The notes: generated from the letters alone by a model not told the origin. A stretch of 64,000 bases of DNA from Simiduia litorea (GCF_042853465.1 NZ_AP031497.1:2914001-2978000); one strand, 5' to 3'; positions 36,078-44,014 are shown, counted from the stretch's first letter. Made by a program: numbers and translations.

Positions 36078-36998
36078 ATGAATACATTTACACACGTCAA
36101 AAAGTTGGGTTGGTTGCTAGGCGCTGCGTTATTTTGCTTGGCGGCCAATCTACAAGCGGATGATCTACTAAAGAAAACGGTCGAGATTTCAAACATTGAC
36201 CGAGTCGAAGTTGCAGGCCCAGGCTTACTGACGCTTAGCCAGGGTGATACCGAGAGTTTAGAGATTATCGCTAGCGAAAAAATGATGGAGCGCATCGAAG
36301 TTGATGCGCGCGGCAGCACCCTTCGTCTTCGATTGAAAGATAGCAGCAACTGGGGCTTCTTTAAAATTGACAATAAAATTCACTACCAGCTCACCCTGAA
36401 ATCACTCAATAAGATATCTACTGCTGGCTCGATAGATGTGGAACTGGCAACAGATTTGACTGTTGATGATTTCAAACTTGAGCGCGCAGGGTCGGGTGAT
36501 ACTGTTTTCTTAAACATTAACGCCAAGCAAATGGACGTGAGTAACGCAGGCTCTGGCGATTTTAAAGCTAAAAGCATTAGCGCCAACACGTTAGATTTAA
36601 GTACCGCTGGCTCCGGCGATGTCAGTATCGCCGACATTCGTGTTGTCGAAAAAGTAGAGTTTGACACTGCCGGCTCAGGCGACATTAACGTCGATCAGCT
36701 CACCGCAAAAGAGCTAGAGGTGAACATGGCAGGCTCTGGGGATACTTCCATTGGTCAGGGTAGTGTACAGCGCCAATCTGTCGATATAGGCGGTTCTGGA
36801 AACTACTCTGCAGCAGAATTAAAAAGTGCAACCGCAGAACTGGACCTAAGCGGTTCTGCCGATGCCGTGGTCTGGGTGACCGATGAATTGGTTGTCGATG
36901 CAAGCGGCGCGTCCGATGTGAAATATTACGGCCAGCCCCGAGTAGAAGCGGATACAAGTGGTGCAAGCAGTGTGAAATCCCAGGGTATCAAGCCTTAA
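36078..36998 (+). CDS. DUF2807 (head-GIN) repeat protein, secreted
   Basis: A 306-residue exported protein: signal peptide at about 1-27 (WLLGAALFCLAANLQA), then the DUF2807 domain starting ISNIDRVEVAGPG. The rest is a striking repeat: nine turns of an AGSGD-like motif (GSGDTVF, GSGDFKA, GSGDVSI, GSGDINV, GSGDTSI, GSGNYSA, GSADAVV, GASDVKY, GASSVKS), 18 to 21 residues apart, as in a right-handed beta helix. Ribosome binding site AGGAAGAG about 5 bases before the ATG. It is one of two such proteins flanking the regulator and ABC genes. Envelope adhesion or surveillance is a guess. Confidence 0.85.
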   Translation: MNTFTHVKKLGWLLGAALFCLAANLQADDLLKKTVEISNIDRVEVAGPGLLTLSQGDTESLEIIASEKMMERIEVDARGSTLRLRLKDSSNWGFFKIDNKIHYQLTLKSLNKISTAGSIDVELATDLTVDDFKLERAGSGDTVFLNINAKQMDVSNAGSGDFKAKSISANTLDLSTAGSGDVSIADIRVVEKVEFDTAGSGDINVDQLTAKELEVNMAGSGDTSIGQGSVQRQSVDIGGSGNYSAAELKSATAELDLSGSADAVVWVTDELVVDASGASDVKYYGQPRVEADTSGASSVKSQGIKP

Positions 36999-37033
36999 TA
37001 TTTCATAAGTTCCCACGTTATAAGGTACGCATT

Positions 37034-37405
37034 ATGCAACAGTGGAATGATGATCAACCCATCTATCGCCAGCTACGAGATCGTATGGTGGGCTTAATAA
37101 TGGAAGGCGCTTACCTCGAAGGCGATGCTATCCCTTCAGTGCGAGCGGTATCTTCCGAATACCAAATTAACCACCTCACTGTATCAAAAGCCTATCAAGA
37201 ATTGGTAGATGAGGGTTTAGTGGAAAAAAGAAGGGGATTGGGCATGTTTGTTATCGAAGGCGCCAGGGAACACATTTCTAAGGCAGAGCGCGAGAAGTTT
37301 TTAAGTATTGAGCTTCCGCAGCTGCTACAAAGAATTGCTCAACTCGGTATCAGCAAGAAAGAACTGCTAGAACACATAAACACCGCCTTGGAAGGAGCTG
37401 AATAA
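37034..37405 (+). CDS. GntR family regulator, YtrA subfamily
   Basis: A 123-residue repressor with a winged helix at about 10-75 (IYRQLRDRMVGLIMEGAYLEGDAIPSVRAV, in blocks QLRDRMVGLIMEG and AIPSVRAVSSEY) ending in the wing GLGMFVIEGA. A short C-terminal helical dimerisation tail (about 50 residues), not a large effector domain, marks the YtrA subfamily. YtrA-type regulators sit beside and control ABC-transporter genes, often induced by cell-wall-active compounds. It overlaps the ATPase gene by one base (TAATG). The inverted repeat at 35633 is its candidate operator. AAGG lies 9 bases before the ATG. Confidence 0.9.
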   Translation: MQQWNDDQPIYRQLRDRMVGLIMEGAYLEGDAIPSVRAVSSEYQINHLTVSKAYQELVDEGLVEKRRGLGMFVIEGAREHISKAEREKFLSIELPQLLQRIAQLGISKKELLEHINTALEGAE

Positions 37406-38277
37406 TGAACGCTGTTATCCAAGCAAAAGGGTTAACCAAACGTTACGGTAAACATAAAGCCCTAAATCAGGTCAGTTTTGATATAGCGCCTGGGCGAATC
37501 GTTGGACTGATCGGCCCGAATGGCGCAGGTAAAACCACCGCACTGAAAGGCATACTCGGTCTTGCAGAAGTTGAAGGCGAGCTCAGCGTGCTCGGCATGA
37601 ATCCAGTACGACAACGCACGCAGCTACTCGAGCAAGTGAGCTTCATCGCCGACACAGCCATTCTCCCGCGCTGGCTAAAAGTTAATGAAGCGATTGACTA
37701 TGTCGCTGGTGTACACCCTCGATTCAATCGCACCAAGGCAGAAACTTTTTTAACCAAAACAAAAATCAAAAAAGACGCCAAAGTTGGCAGCCTATCAAAG
37801 GGCATGATTACCCAACTACATCTTGCGTTGATTATGGCTATCGATAGCAAACTACTTGTGCTCGACGAGCCGACCCTAGGGTTAGATATCATATATCGCA
37901 AACAATTCTATACCGCATTGCTAAACGACTATTTTGACGAGGAAAAAACCATTCTTATCACAACCCATCAGGTTGAAGAGATTGAAACAATTCTCACGGA
38001 TTTGATTTTTATCAATGACGGTGAAGTCACCTTAAATATGGCGATGGAAGATATTGGCGAAACCTTTACCGAAGTGCATATCAGCAATAAGGATAGAGAC
38101 GCCGCCGCGGCATTGAACCCTATTCACATAACACCACGATTAGGTGGCTACAGTCTGCTTTACGAAAATCAAGATCGAAGCACGCTAGAAAGCCTTGGCA
38201 GCCTTCATACGCCAAGCATCACAGATCTTTTCGTAGCGAAAATTCAACCACAGTTAAGTTGGGGCCAAGCAAAATGA
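37405..38277 (+). CDS. ABC transporter ATP-binding protein (YtrB-like)
   Basis: A 290-residue nucleotide-binding subunit. Walker A GPNGAGKTT is at about residues 38-46; the signature is LSKGMITQLHLALIMA, departing from LSGGQ as YtrB/EcsA-like proteins often do; Walker B is LLVLDEPTLGLD followed by the H-loop LITTHQVEEIE. A C-terminal extension of about 70 residues follows. It overlaps the permease gene (ATGA at 38274-38277), so the pair forms one exporter-type complex. The substrate is unknown; related systems respond to cell-envelope antibiotics. Confidence 0.93.
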   Translation: MNAVIQAKGLTKRYGKHKALNQVSFDIAPGRIVGLIGPNGAGKTTALKGILGLAEVEGELSVLGMNPVRQRTQLLEQVSFIADTAILPRWLKVNEAIDYVAGVHPRFNRTKAETFLTKTKIKKDAKVGSLSKGMITQLHLALIMAIDSKLLVLDEPTLGLDIIYRKQFYTALLNDYFDEEKTILITTHQVEEIETILTDLIFINDGEVTLNMAMEDIGETFTEVHISNKDRDAAAALNPIHITPRLGGYSLLYENQDRSTLESLGSLHTPSITDLFVAKIQPQLSWGQAK

Positions 38278-39647
38278 ATCGTTACTTATTACCCTTCAAG
38301 CGTGAATTTTGGGAATACCGCGGCTCTTTCATCCGCCTACCCTTTTTTGGTGCTGCCATTATCGCGATTTTAATGACCGCAGCATTAACCCTGTATGCCA
38401 CCAATGTTATTGAGTATGTTTTCGAGGATGATGACTTCCGTTTCACAACAAGTAATGAGTTTAGCAACGGAAAAATGCACCTCGATATCGATTTTAGTGA
38501 TCAGCAGCAACATAGAGAAGCGCTCGAAACGGCACGCGAGAGTTTAATCCAAGCGAGAAACGACCTTCAACAACACGGCGCCGAGTCTGACCCAGAGGAA
38601 ATGGAGCGTGAATTGGAGTCTGCGCGCCAAGACCTTGCGCAAACCCAGGAGCAACTTTCTCGTCTTGGTATTAACATTGACTTAGGTCAGGTCGCCACCG
38701 ACATCGACCACAAACAAATTAGCGCTGAAGTCCAGCGTCAGGTGAGTCGCGAAATTGCCAACATAGATCGTGAAATTTCCGAGCTAGACAGAGCGCTATC
38801 GAATGGTCATGTGCAACCGCCAGCGGCACCCGAAGTGCCTGCTGTGCCTGCAGTGCCAGCTGCACCGTCAGAGACTGAAAATATCAGGCAATTCCCCTCT
38901 CAGGTTATTGTGATTAAAGGTGATGAAGCACTGGGTTTTAGCGATGACAATATTGCCTCTATCAATGATGTTGTTCGGGTATTTTTTGTAATATTCAGTG
39001 GGCTTATGATGATTGTGGGTATTTTCTACCTGTTATCCTGCCTATACACAGACAGAAAAGACAACAGTGTATTGTTTTGGAAGTCCATGCCGGTTTCTGA
39101 AACACAAAATACATTAACTAAATTTTCAATCGGTATATTTGTCTTACCAACCATCGCGGTTCTCGCTGGGCTATTGGTCGGCATCGCGTTCACACTGTTA
39201 AGTATGATTTATGTCGCAGGTTACTCTTCGAGCACGACGCCTTGGGAGCTACTGGCAGGCATTAATCTATTTAGCTTCGCAATGCAGCACTGGATTACCG
39301 CTATAGGCGTTGCCTTATGGTGCCTTCCCTTGTTCGCATGGCTCATTTTTGCATCCGCTGCTGCACGCCGCTCGCCCTTTATGTTTGCATTATTACCGCC
39401 GGCAGCCTTAATCATTACCGAGCAGCTTGTGTTCAGCAGCACGTGGATTGTTGAAGCGATTTCGCGTCGCATCCCTGGCGTGGCAATACAAGACAACGGC
39501 GAGGCAGGCTTCTTACTGTTTGAAAAAGCGGGACTTAATCACGTTGGAGCCTTTTTAACGAACCCAGGTCTTTGGATCGGCTTAATCATCGGCGCCGGCT
39601 TGCTCTACGCGGCAGTTTGGTTGCGCAACAATCGCTACGAAGTATAG
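38274..39647 (+). CDS. ABC transporter permease with large coiled-coil extracytoplasmic loop
   Basis: A 457-residue membrane protein. TM1 (about 22-45) is followed by a roughly 180-residue extracytoplasmic region with two predicted coiled coils (about 75-125 and 140-180) and a PAVPAVPAAP stretch. Five or six further helices occupy about 235-450, including FFVIFSGLMMIVGIFYLLSCLY. The architecture fits ABC-2 type exporters, but the coil loop is unusual. ATG 38274 was chosen because of its ATGA overlap with the ATPase stop and the family-like start MNRYLLPFKREF. It works with the preceding ATPase. Confidence 0.88.
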   Translation: MNRYLLPFKREFWEYRGSFIRLPFFGAAIIAILMTAALTLYATNVIEYVFEDDDFRFTTSNEFSNGKMHLDIDFSDQQQHREALETARESLIQARNDLQQHGAESDPEEMERELESARQDLAQTQEQLSRLGINIDLGQVATDIDHKQISAEVQRQVSREIANIDREISELDRALSNGHVQPPAAPEVPAVPAVPAAPSETENIRQFPSQVIVIKGDEALGFSDDNIASINDVVRVFFVIFSGLMMIVGIFYLLSCLYTDRKDNSVLFWKSMPVSETQNTLTKFSIGIFVLPTIAVLAGLLVGIAFTLLSMIYVAGYSSSTTPWELLAGINLFSFAMQHWITAIGVALWCLPLFAWLIFASAAARRSPFMFALLPPAALIITEQLVFSSTWIVEAISRRIPGVAIQDNGEAGFLLFEKAGLNHVGAFLTNPGLWIGLIIGAGLLYAAVWLRNNRYEV

Positions 39648-39660
39648 AGAGTTATCTGAC

Positions 39661-40536
39661 ATGAAGATTTTTATCATCTGCCTGTTCATGTCAGCTCTAT
39701 CCAGCGCTTGGGTTTATGGTGACAGCGGGCATCAACAACAGTACCTGCTGTCACCGACCAAGGCTGTTAAAATAAATGCTTTTGGCAAGGTCGAAATACA
39801 GGGCGGCCAGCAGAACCAGCTCACACTGATCGCCGCGCAAGACATAAGCCCGTACATTGAAATCACTGCAGAACAAGGGCATTTGAGCATCACCGACACA
39901 CGGTTAGATTCCTTCTGGTTCCAAGCCCAACAACTTTGGTGGCGCTTGTTGGATAGAAACCTAGACCAGCAACCTATCACCTATCAACTAACCCTTGCGA
40001 CACCGGAAAATATTACACTTAATGGCCATCTTGCGACGAAGATACAGCGTCTAAACACGCCAAATTTATCGATTTACGCAAACGGACTGGGGGAAATTCT
40101 ATTGGAAAATTTACACCATTCTCAGTTAACCCTAGCATTAAACGGGAAGTTTTCCACGCGTGTTGATAACCTAAGCACAGACACTCTAGAGGTATCATTT
40201 AACGGCACCGGCGACTTAAAGACAAACAATCTATTTACCGACCAACTGCACGCGTCCATAAATGGCTCCATCGACAGCCACCTAGCAGGACAAACTACAG
40301 ATCTTCATTTGCAAATGGACGGCTCGAGCAAGTGTCAAGGACAGGGCTTTTCTACCGATCGCGCCTATGTCTTACTCTCGGATAACAGTCAGTTAACCTT
40401 AAAAGTAAACCAGCAACTTCATTCAACATCCGAGGATGAAAGCCGGGTATTTTATTACGGCAACCCAGAAACACAGGTAAAGGGCAATGCAATAACCCAC
40501 CTTGTTGGCGGCTATCAAGCAAAAATTTATTATTAA
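39661..40536 (+). CDS. Second DUF2807-type secreted protein
   Basis: A 291-residue protein with a short N-terminal hydrophobic segment (MKIFIICLFMSALSSAWVYG, signal peptide-like) and a DUF2807-type pattern VKINAFGKVEIQGGQQNQLTLIA. Later turns repeat weakly (INGHLAT, NGLGEIL, NGKFSTR, FNGTGDLKT, INGSIDSH), the beta-helix style seen in the first DUF2807 protein but less regular. It follows the permease by 13 bases and is the last gene of the operon. The two GIN-type proteins may be partners or substrates of the exporter; this is inference. Confidence 0.75.
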   Translation: MKIFIICLFMSALSSAWVYGDSGHQQQYLLSPTKAVKINAFGKVEIQGGQQNQLTLIAAQDISPYIEITAEQGHLSITDTRLDSFWFQAQQLWWRLLDRNLDQQPITYQLTLATPENITLNGHLATKIQRLNTPNLSIYANGLGEILLENLHHSQLTLALNGKFSTRVDNLSTDTLEVSFNGTGDLKTNNLFTDQLHASINGSIDSHLAGQTTDLHLQMDGSSKCQGQGFSTDRAYVLLSDNSQLTLKVNQQLHSTSEDESRVFYYGNPETQVKGNAITHLVGGYQAKIYY

Positions 40537-40641
40537 TGGCCCACAGCTAACCTGCCACTGCCCCCTCAAACACGGTAAAAGCCTATTTCGTTAGACTGTA
40601 TAAAATCCGCTCAAGCCTTAGCATCGCTCTTTATTGCAGCC

Positions 40642-40667
40642 AAAAAAAAGCCGCGAAGTCGCGGCTT
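40642..40667. terminator. A-run plus perfect hairpin, first copy of a repeated leader
   Basis: Eight A are followed by AAGCCGCG and CGCGGCTT pairing around four bases. Read on the minus strand it looks like an intrinsic terminator (hairpin then eight T), but no minus-strand gene ends nearby. The plus strand lacks a T run. A similar block starts at 42264. The 398-base gap from 40537 to 40934 contains this hairpin, a short ORF, and the PadR promoter/operator. Confidence 0.45.
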
Positions 40668-40691
40668 AAGAAAACATCAATGAGGAGACAT

Positions 40692-40763
40692 ATGAAAAAC
40701 ACACTTGAGCATTCATATAAGTCTTTGATGGCAAGCAATCACATTAGTTCCCGGAAGTTTTAA
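40692..40763 (+). CDS. 23-residue short ORF with strong ribosome binding site
   Basis: ATG 40692 is preceded by GAGGAG at 5 to 7 bases and encodes MKNTLEHSYKSLMASNHISS... to TAA. The leader (AAACATCA then GAGGAGA then ATATGAA) is close to one at 42291-42318. No hydrophobic segment or known family. It may be a leader peptide or a decayed copy of a small gene; expression is unproven. Confidence 0.35.
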   Translation: MKNTLEHSYKSLMASNHISSRKF

Positions 40764-40856
40764 CTTTCGTGGATTTATCTTCTGAATCCCACTAAAGGCG
40801 GTTCAAGCTCACCCCCAAAGGGCTTCCCCCCAGAAAACCCAGATCAAATCTCAGGC

Positions 40857-40886
40857 TTGACACACATACTGTGCACCACCTAGTAT
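40857..40886 (+). promoter_or_regulatory. Promoter of the PadR operon
   Basis: TTGACA (40857-40862), 18-base spacer, TAGTAT (40881-40886). It is about 50 bases before the PadR start. The direct repeat ATACTGTGC appears at 40866 and 40889, so the promoter is embedded in likely operator DNA. Confidence 0.6.
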
Positions 40887-40891
40887 AAATA

Positions 40892-40906
40892 CTGTGCGAC
40901 GCACAG
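40892..40906. promoter_or_regulatory. Perfect palindrome, candidate PadR operator
   Basis: CTGTGCG-A-CGCACAG is a perfect 15-base palindrome just after the -10 element; the half-site ATACTGTGC recurs at 40866. PadR repressors commonly bind dyads at their own promoter. The position over the transcription start suggests autorepression. Confidence 0.55.
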
Positions 40907-40934
40907 CATATATATTGAAGAGGATGTAACGTCA

Positions 40935-41300
40935 ATGGACTCCGATCCACTCCTACAAAAAATGACCCAAGAGCTGAGGCGAGGTTCCTTAGTACTGGCC
41001 GTATTACTGGCTCTTAGACGCGAGCACTACGCCTACTCTCTGCGTAAATACCTTAGTGATCATGGCCTCGACGTCGATGAAGGCACCCTTTATCCCTTGG
41101 TTAGACGACTTGAAAAAGAAGCTGTGTTAACCAGCGAGTGGCGCGAAGAACAGTCACGTAAACGTCGATTCTATCGACTTTCAAGCTTGGGTAACGCGCT
41201 GTTACCTCGGCTGCAACACGAGTGGCAACATCTGGCCAATGCCCTCACCCAAATAGAAAACTCAACACATTCACCTAATGAAAGCGCTTCGGAGGAGTAA
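40935..41300 (+). CDS. PadR family transcriptional regulator
   Basis: A 121-residue winged-helix regulator. The PadR domain runs from LRRGSLVLAVLLALR (helix 1) through HYAYSLRKYLSDHGLDVDEGTLYPLVRRLEKEAVL (in two motifs, the latter ending with the recognition helix GTLYPLVRRLEKE) to the wing RKRRFYRLSSLG. The short C-terminal helix is the dimerisation arm of the PadR-s2 subfamily. It precedes the membrane partner gene by 2 bases, an arrangement seen with DUF1700/HAAS-type partners. Ribosome binding site GAAGAGGA about 12 bases before the ATG. Confidence 0.92.
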   Translation: MDSDPLLQKMTQELRRGSLVLAVLLALRREHYAYSLRKYLSDHGLDVDEGTLYPLVRRLEKEAVLTSEWREEQSRKRRFYRLSSLGNALLPRLQHEWQHLANALTQIENSTHSPNESASEE

Positions 41301-41302
41301 CA

Positions 41303-42256
41303 ATGAATTGGACGACACGGTACCTGCAGGCATTAGCGCCCTACCTGCCCAAACAGCAACGGCAAGATATTTGCGACGAGCTAGAGGCGAACCTACTCGA
41401 TCAACTGGAGGAGCGTACAAATCACACTAACGGCGAAAACCTAGACGCAGACGCCAAGGCGCTCATCGCAGAATTGGGGCATCCGGCCCGTTACGCTAGT
41501 GCATTCCACTCTCGACAAGCCCTCATTAGCCAACCGCTCCTGGAAATTTATAAGCAAACACTGCGGTGGTTAGCTTGGATACTCGTGGGGTTATTCTGTG
41601 CTATTGAGCTTGCAACAAGCCTTTACGCCGCTGATGTGCGTCCGATAGGCATGGCGCTCAATATTGCCGGTAACGTTCTGGGGCATTTCGTTTGGGGTTT
41701 TACCCTCGTTACTTTGGTGTTTTATTTCGCTGAGGAACAGATCAACAAACTCAGCCTACTCGATAACTGGCGGCCCGACGATTTACCCTTAGTTCAACCA
41801 GCTTGGAATAAAATTTCACAAAATGAGTCGGCCTTTGGTGTCGTGGCATACACCTTATTCGCCGCGTGGATGTTCGGCTGGATTTCACCTTTTAACACCT
41901 GGCGCTTAGCGCTCGGTAACACACTCGCGGCAGACCTCTATGGTTGGTTAATCCCAGCCTTAGGCGTGCTAGCCAGCTTGTTTGCGCTGCATCGCTTCTA
42001 CCTCTGCTTCGTGCCTTATTGGCAAAGGCCGACCCTAGCGAGCAATATAGGCCTCAACATCATCACCCTACTTCTCTTGGCGCTGTTGTTAACACTACCC
42101 AGCGACCAGCTGCCAATATTTGTCAGCACCAACGTAGACATCCAAGTACTACTCAACCACCTATCTGACTCAGTAACATGGATGCTGTTAGTGATCGCCG
42201 GGTTTTCCGTGTATGAAATCGGCCGCGATGCCTTGCGCTGGAAACAGGTGCCTTAA
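41303..42256 (+). CDS. HAAS-domain membrane protein (DUF1700-like), PadR partner
   Basis: A 317-residue membrane protein. The N-terminal 70 residues form a helical HAAS-like domain (YLPKQQRQDICDELEANLLDQLEE and the turn ELGHPARYA, quoted in short form), found in membrane proteins encoded next to PadR regulators. Six hydrophobic helices follow (about 87-110, 116-140, 170-195, 205-230, 240-265, 280-300). The start is preceded by GGAGGAG at 5 bases, an excellent site. Two bases after PadR, so translationally linked. These pairs are thought to sense envelope or lipid state, but the role is not proven. Confidence 0.8.
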   Translation: MNWTTRYLQALAPYLPKQQRQDICDELEANLLDQLEERTNHTNGENLDADAKALIAELGHPARYASAFHSRQALISQPLLEIYKQTLRWLAWILVGLFCAIELATSLYAADVRPIGMALNIAGNVLGHFVWGFTLVTLVFYFAEEQINKLSLLDNWRPDDLPLVQPAWNKISQNESAFGVVAYTLFAAWMFGWISPFNTWRLALGNTLAADLYGWLIPALGVLASLFALHRFYLCFVPYWQRPTLASNIGLNIITLLLLALLLTLPSDQLPIFVSTNVDIQVLLNHLSDSVTWMLLVIAGFSVYEIGRDALRWKQVP

Positions 42257-42263
42257 CCAAGGC

Positions 42264-42290
42264 AAAAAAAAAGCCGCTCAAAGGAGCGGC
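42264..42290. terminator. A-run plus hairpin, second copy of the repeated leader
   Basis: Nine A, then GCCGCTC and GAGCGGC pairing around AAAG. On the minus strand it would terminate transcripts from the monooxygenase gene that ends at 42460. On the plus strand it precedes the same AAACATCA...GGGGAGA-ATATGAA leader seen at 40668-40696. Confidence 0.5.
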
Positions 42291-42313
42291 AATATAAACA
42301 TCATCGGGGAGAT

Positions 42314-42346
42314 ATGAATGCCAGTAAGCACGTCATGTTTGTTTGA
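42314..42346 (+). CDS. 10-residue short ORF after the second hairpin
   Basis: ATG 42314 follows GGGGAG at about 4 bases and encodes MNASKHVMFV before TGA. The leader matches that of the short ORF at 40692, while the peptide does not. It is too short to support as a gene; recorded because of the shared leader. Confidence 0.2.
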   Translation: MNASKHVMFV

Positions 42347-42459
42347 GCGCAGCTCGCAGGGAAAGTTCCAAGGCTGCTAGATAATCTTTTACCCTAACTG
42401 TCTCACGGCCCCCTAACCTAGCGCTCCGCATCCTTTCGCCCTAAAACCGTAAAGGGGCG

Positions 42460-42780
42460 CTAGAAAGCGTAATCCCGCTCAACTTTGGCAATCCGAGTCA
42501 CATAATTCCCATACCATCGCTCCCGACCCAATTCTTGTGCCATTTGGTGATCAGCTTGTTGCTTCCAAGCTCTAATGGCCTCTAAGTCCGCCCAATAAGA
42601 GACTGTAATCCCCAAATCAGCATCTCTCACCGACTCAACCCCCAAAAAGCCTCGCTGCTGGCTAGCCAGCTCGACCATGGCGTTGGCCGTTTCACTATAG
42701 CCCTGCTCTACCTCCGTGCGGGTAGAACTAAAGATGACGGCGTAATAAGGTGGCGGTGGCGTGTTGGCAAATGGCAGCAT
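42460..42780 (-). CDS. Antibiotic biosynthesis monooxygenase (ABM) family protein
   Basis: A 106-residue small dimeric ferredoxin-like barrel protein. The ABM core is YYAVIFSSTR, then ELASQQRGFLGVESVRD, and the strand GITVSYWADLEAIRAWK. Members act as heme- or quinol-linked monooxygenases or as signal proteins; the family name does not fix a substrate. It is divergent from the RND operon, with 178 bases between them that hold repeated TTAGT(C/A)G elements. Length is standard. Confidence 0.85.
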   Translation of the reverse strand: MLPFANTPPPPYYAVIFSSTRTEVEQGYSETANAMVELASQQRGFLGVESVRDADLGITVSYWADLEAIRAWKQQADHQMAQELGRERWYGNYVTRIAKVERDYAF

Positions 42781-42810
42781 GAAAAAATCCTTTATCGACG
42801 ATTTATGGTG

Positions 42811-42893
42811 TTAGTCGCAAAATTAACGACTTTAGTAGCAAAATGCTGTCGTTTTGTCGCACACAACAGATAGGCTACAGGTTTTTAGTCGTA
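42811..42893. promoter_or_regulatory. Three TTAGTCG-like repeats between divergent genes
   Basis: TTAGTCGCAAAAT (42811-42823) and TTAGTAGCAAAAT (42832-42844) are 21 bases apart, about two helical turns, and TTAGTCGTA recurs at 42885. GTCG...CGAC dyads lie within. A regulator binding here could control the ABM gene and the RND operon together. No regulator gene is adjacent. Confidence 0.45.
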
Positions 42894-42958
42894 CCAGCGA
42901 AACCAGCTAGGTTATTTTAACGCCTTTGTTTTTCATTTGACTCATGACGGACTCCTTT

Positions 42959-44014
42959 ATGCGCATCGCGATGCTTATCTTCTGCAGTTTTCTGCCCTAT
43001 CTCAGCCAAGCGGCAGCCACGGGGGTTTACGCCCAAACGGTAACGCTAACCGATTTTGCCGACACCCTAGAGGCACTCGGTACGCTAAGAGCCAATGAGT
43101 CGGTCGACCTCTCAGCCAATGTGACAGAGCGCATTACCGCACTGCACTTCAATGATGGCGAGCGCGTTAAGGCTGGGCAAAAACTCGTCTCTTTCAACGC
43201 TGCCGAAGAGATCGCCCAACGCCAAGAACAGTTTTTGGTGGTTGATGAAGCGTCGCGCCAATATGAGCGGGTTAAAACCCTCGCTAAGGATGGCCTAGCG
43301 CCGCAGTCGCAGCTGGACGAAAAACGGCGTGAATTTCTCGCGGCACAAGCGAGGCTCGATGGCTTAGATGCCAAGATGCAAGATCTATTTATCGTCGCCC
43401 CCTTTAACGGCAAGGTAGGTATCCGCAATGTCAGCGTCGGAGCGCTGCTAACCCCGGGCGATATTATCACCACACTCGATGACGACGAGCGAATGAAGCT
43501 CGACTTCTCTGTGCCGTCAACCTACCTACCCGCGTTGAGCGAAGGCCTACGCATTCAAGCCACCGCTAAAGCATTGAACAATCTTGCCGTTGAAGGCACC
43601 ATCGCGAGCATCGATTCCCGCGTCGATCCCATCACCCGCTCCATTCGCGTGCGTGCCATTATCGAAAACCCCGATCATAGCCTGCGCCCAGGGCTTTTAA
43701 TGAGTGTAAGGTTGTTTAAGGACTCACGCAAAACCTTGATCATTGCAGAAGACGCCCTCATACCCGAAGGCCGTCAACACTACGTGATGAAAATTACCTC
43801 CGGCTCACCCAGCACCGTCACTAAAACACTCGTGACCATCGGCAGTCGCATCCCCGGCTCGGTGGAAATTCTAACCGGCTTAGAGGCTGGCGACAGAGTC
43901 GTCACCCATGGCACGGTTAAGGTGCGAGATGGCTCTGAAGTCAAGGTATTGGCCGAACAGGCCCTGGGCGAAAGATTACCCAGCCTGTTAAATAAAACGG
44001 CAGGGCAAAAATAA
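42959..44014 (+). CDS. RND efflux membrane-fusion (periplasmic adaptor) protein
   Basis: A 351-residue periplasmic adaptor. A signal peptide (MRIAMLIFCSFLPYLSQAAA) is followed by the first beta strand and lipoyl half LSANVTERITALHFNDGERVKAGQ, a short helical hairpin (residues about 95-140), the second lipoyl half FIVAPFNGKVGIRNVSVG, and the beta-barrel domain with IDSRVDPITRSIRVRA. No lipobox. ATG 42959 is preferred over ATG 42944 as it gives a normal signal peptide; neither has a strong ribosome binding site. Stop overlaps the permease start by one base. No outer-membrane channel gene is in the operon. Confidence 0.9.
   Translation: MRIAMLIFCSFLPYLSQAAATGVYAQTVTLTDFADTLEALGTLRANESVDLSANVTERITALHFNDGERVKAGQKLVSFNAAEEIAQRQEQFLVVDEASRQYERVKTLAKDGLAPQSQLDEKRREFLAAQARLDGLDAKMQDLFIVAPFNGKVGIRNVSVGALLTPGDIITTLDDDERMKLDFSVPSTYLPALSEGLRIQATAKALNNLAVEGTIASIDSRVDPITRSIRVRAIIENPDHSLRPGLLMSVRLFKDSRKTLIIAEDALIPEGRQHYVMKITSGSPSTVTKTLVTIGSRIPGSVEILTGLEAGDRVVTHGTVKVRDGSEVKVLAEQALGERLPSLLNKTAGQK

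Noticed and set aside
36487..36975. Tandem repeats in the DUF2807 gene considered as CRISPR or microsatellite
   Set aside because: The repeats are in-frame protein repeats with drifted DNA, and there are no spacers or cas genes.
43027..43473. 148-codon minus-strand ORF inside the RND adaptor
   Set aside because: Composition of the frame follows the antisense of a high-scoring adaptor gene; its Ser-rich product is typical of shadow frames.
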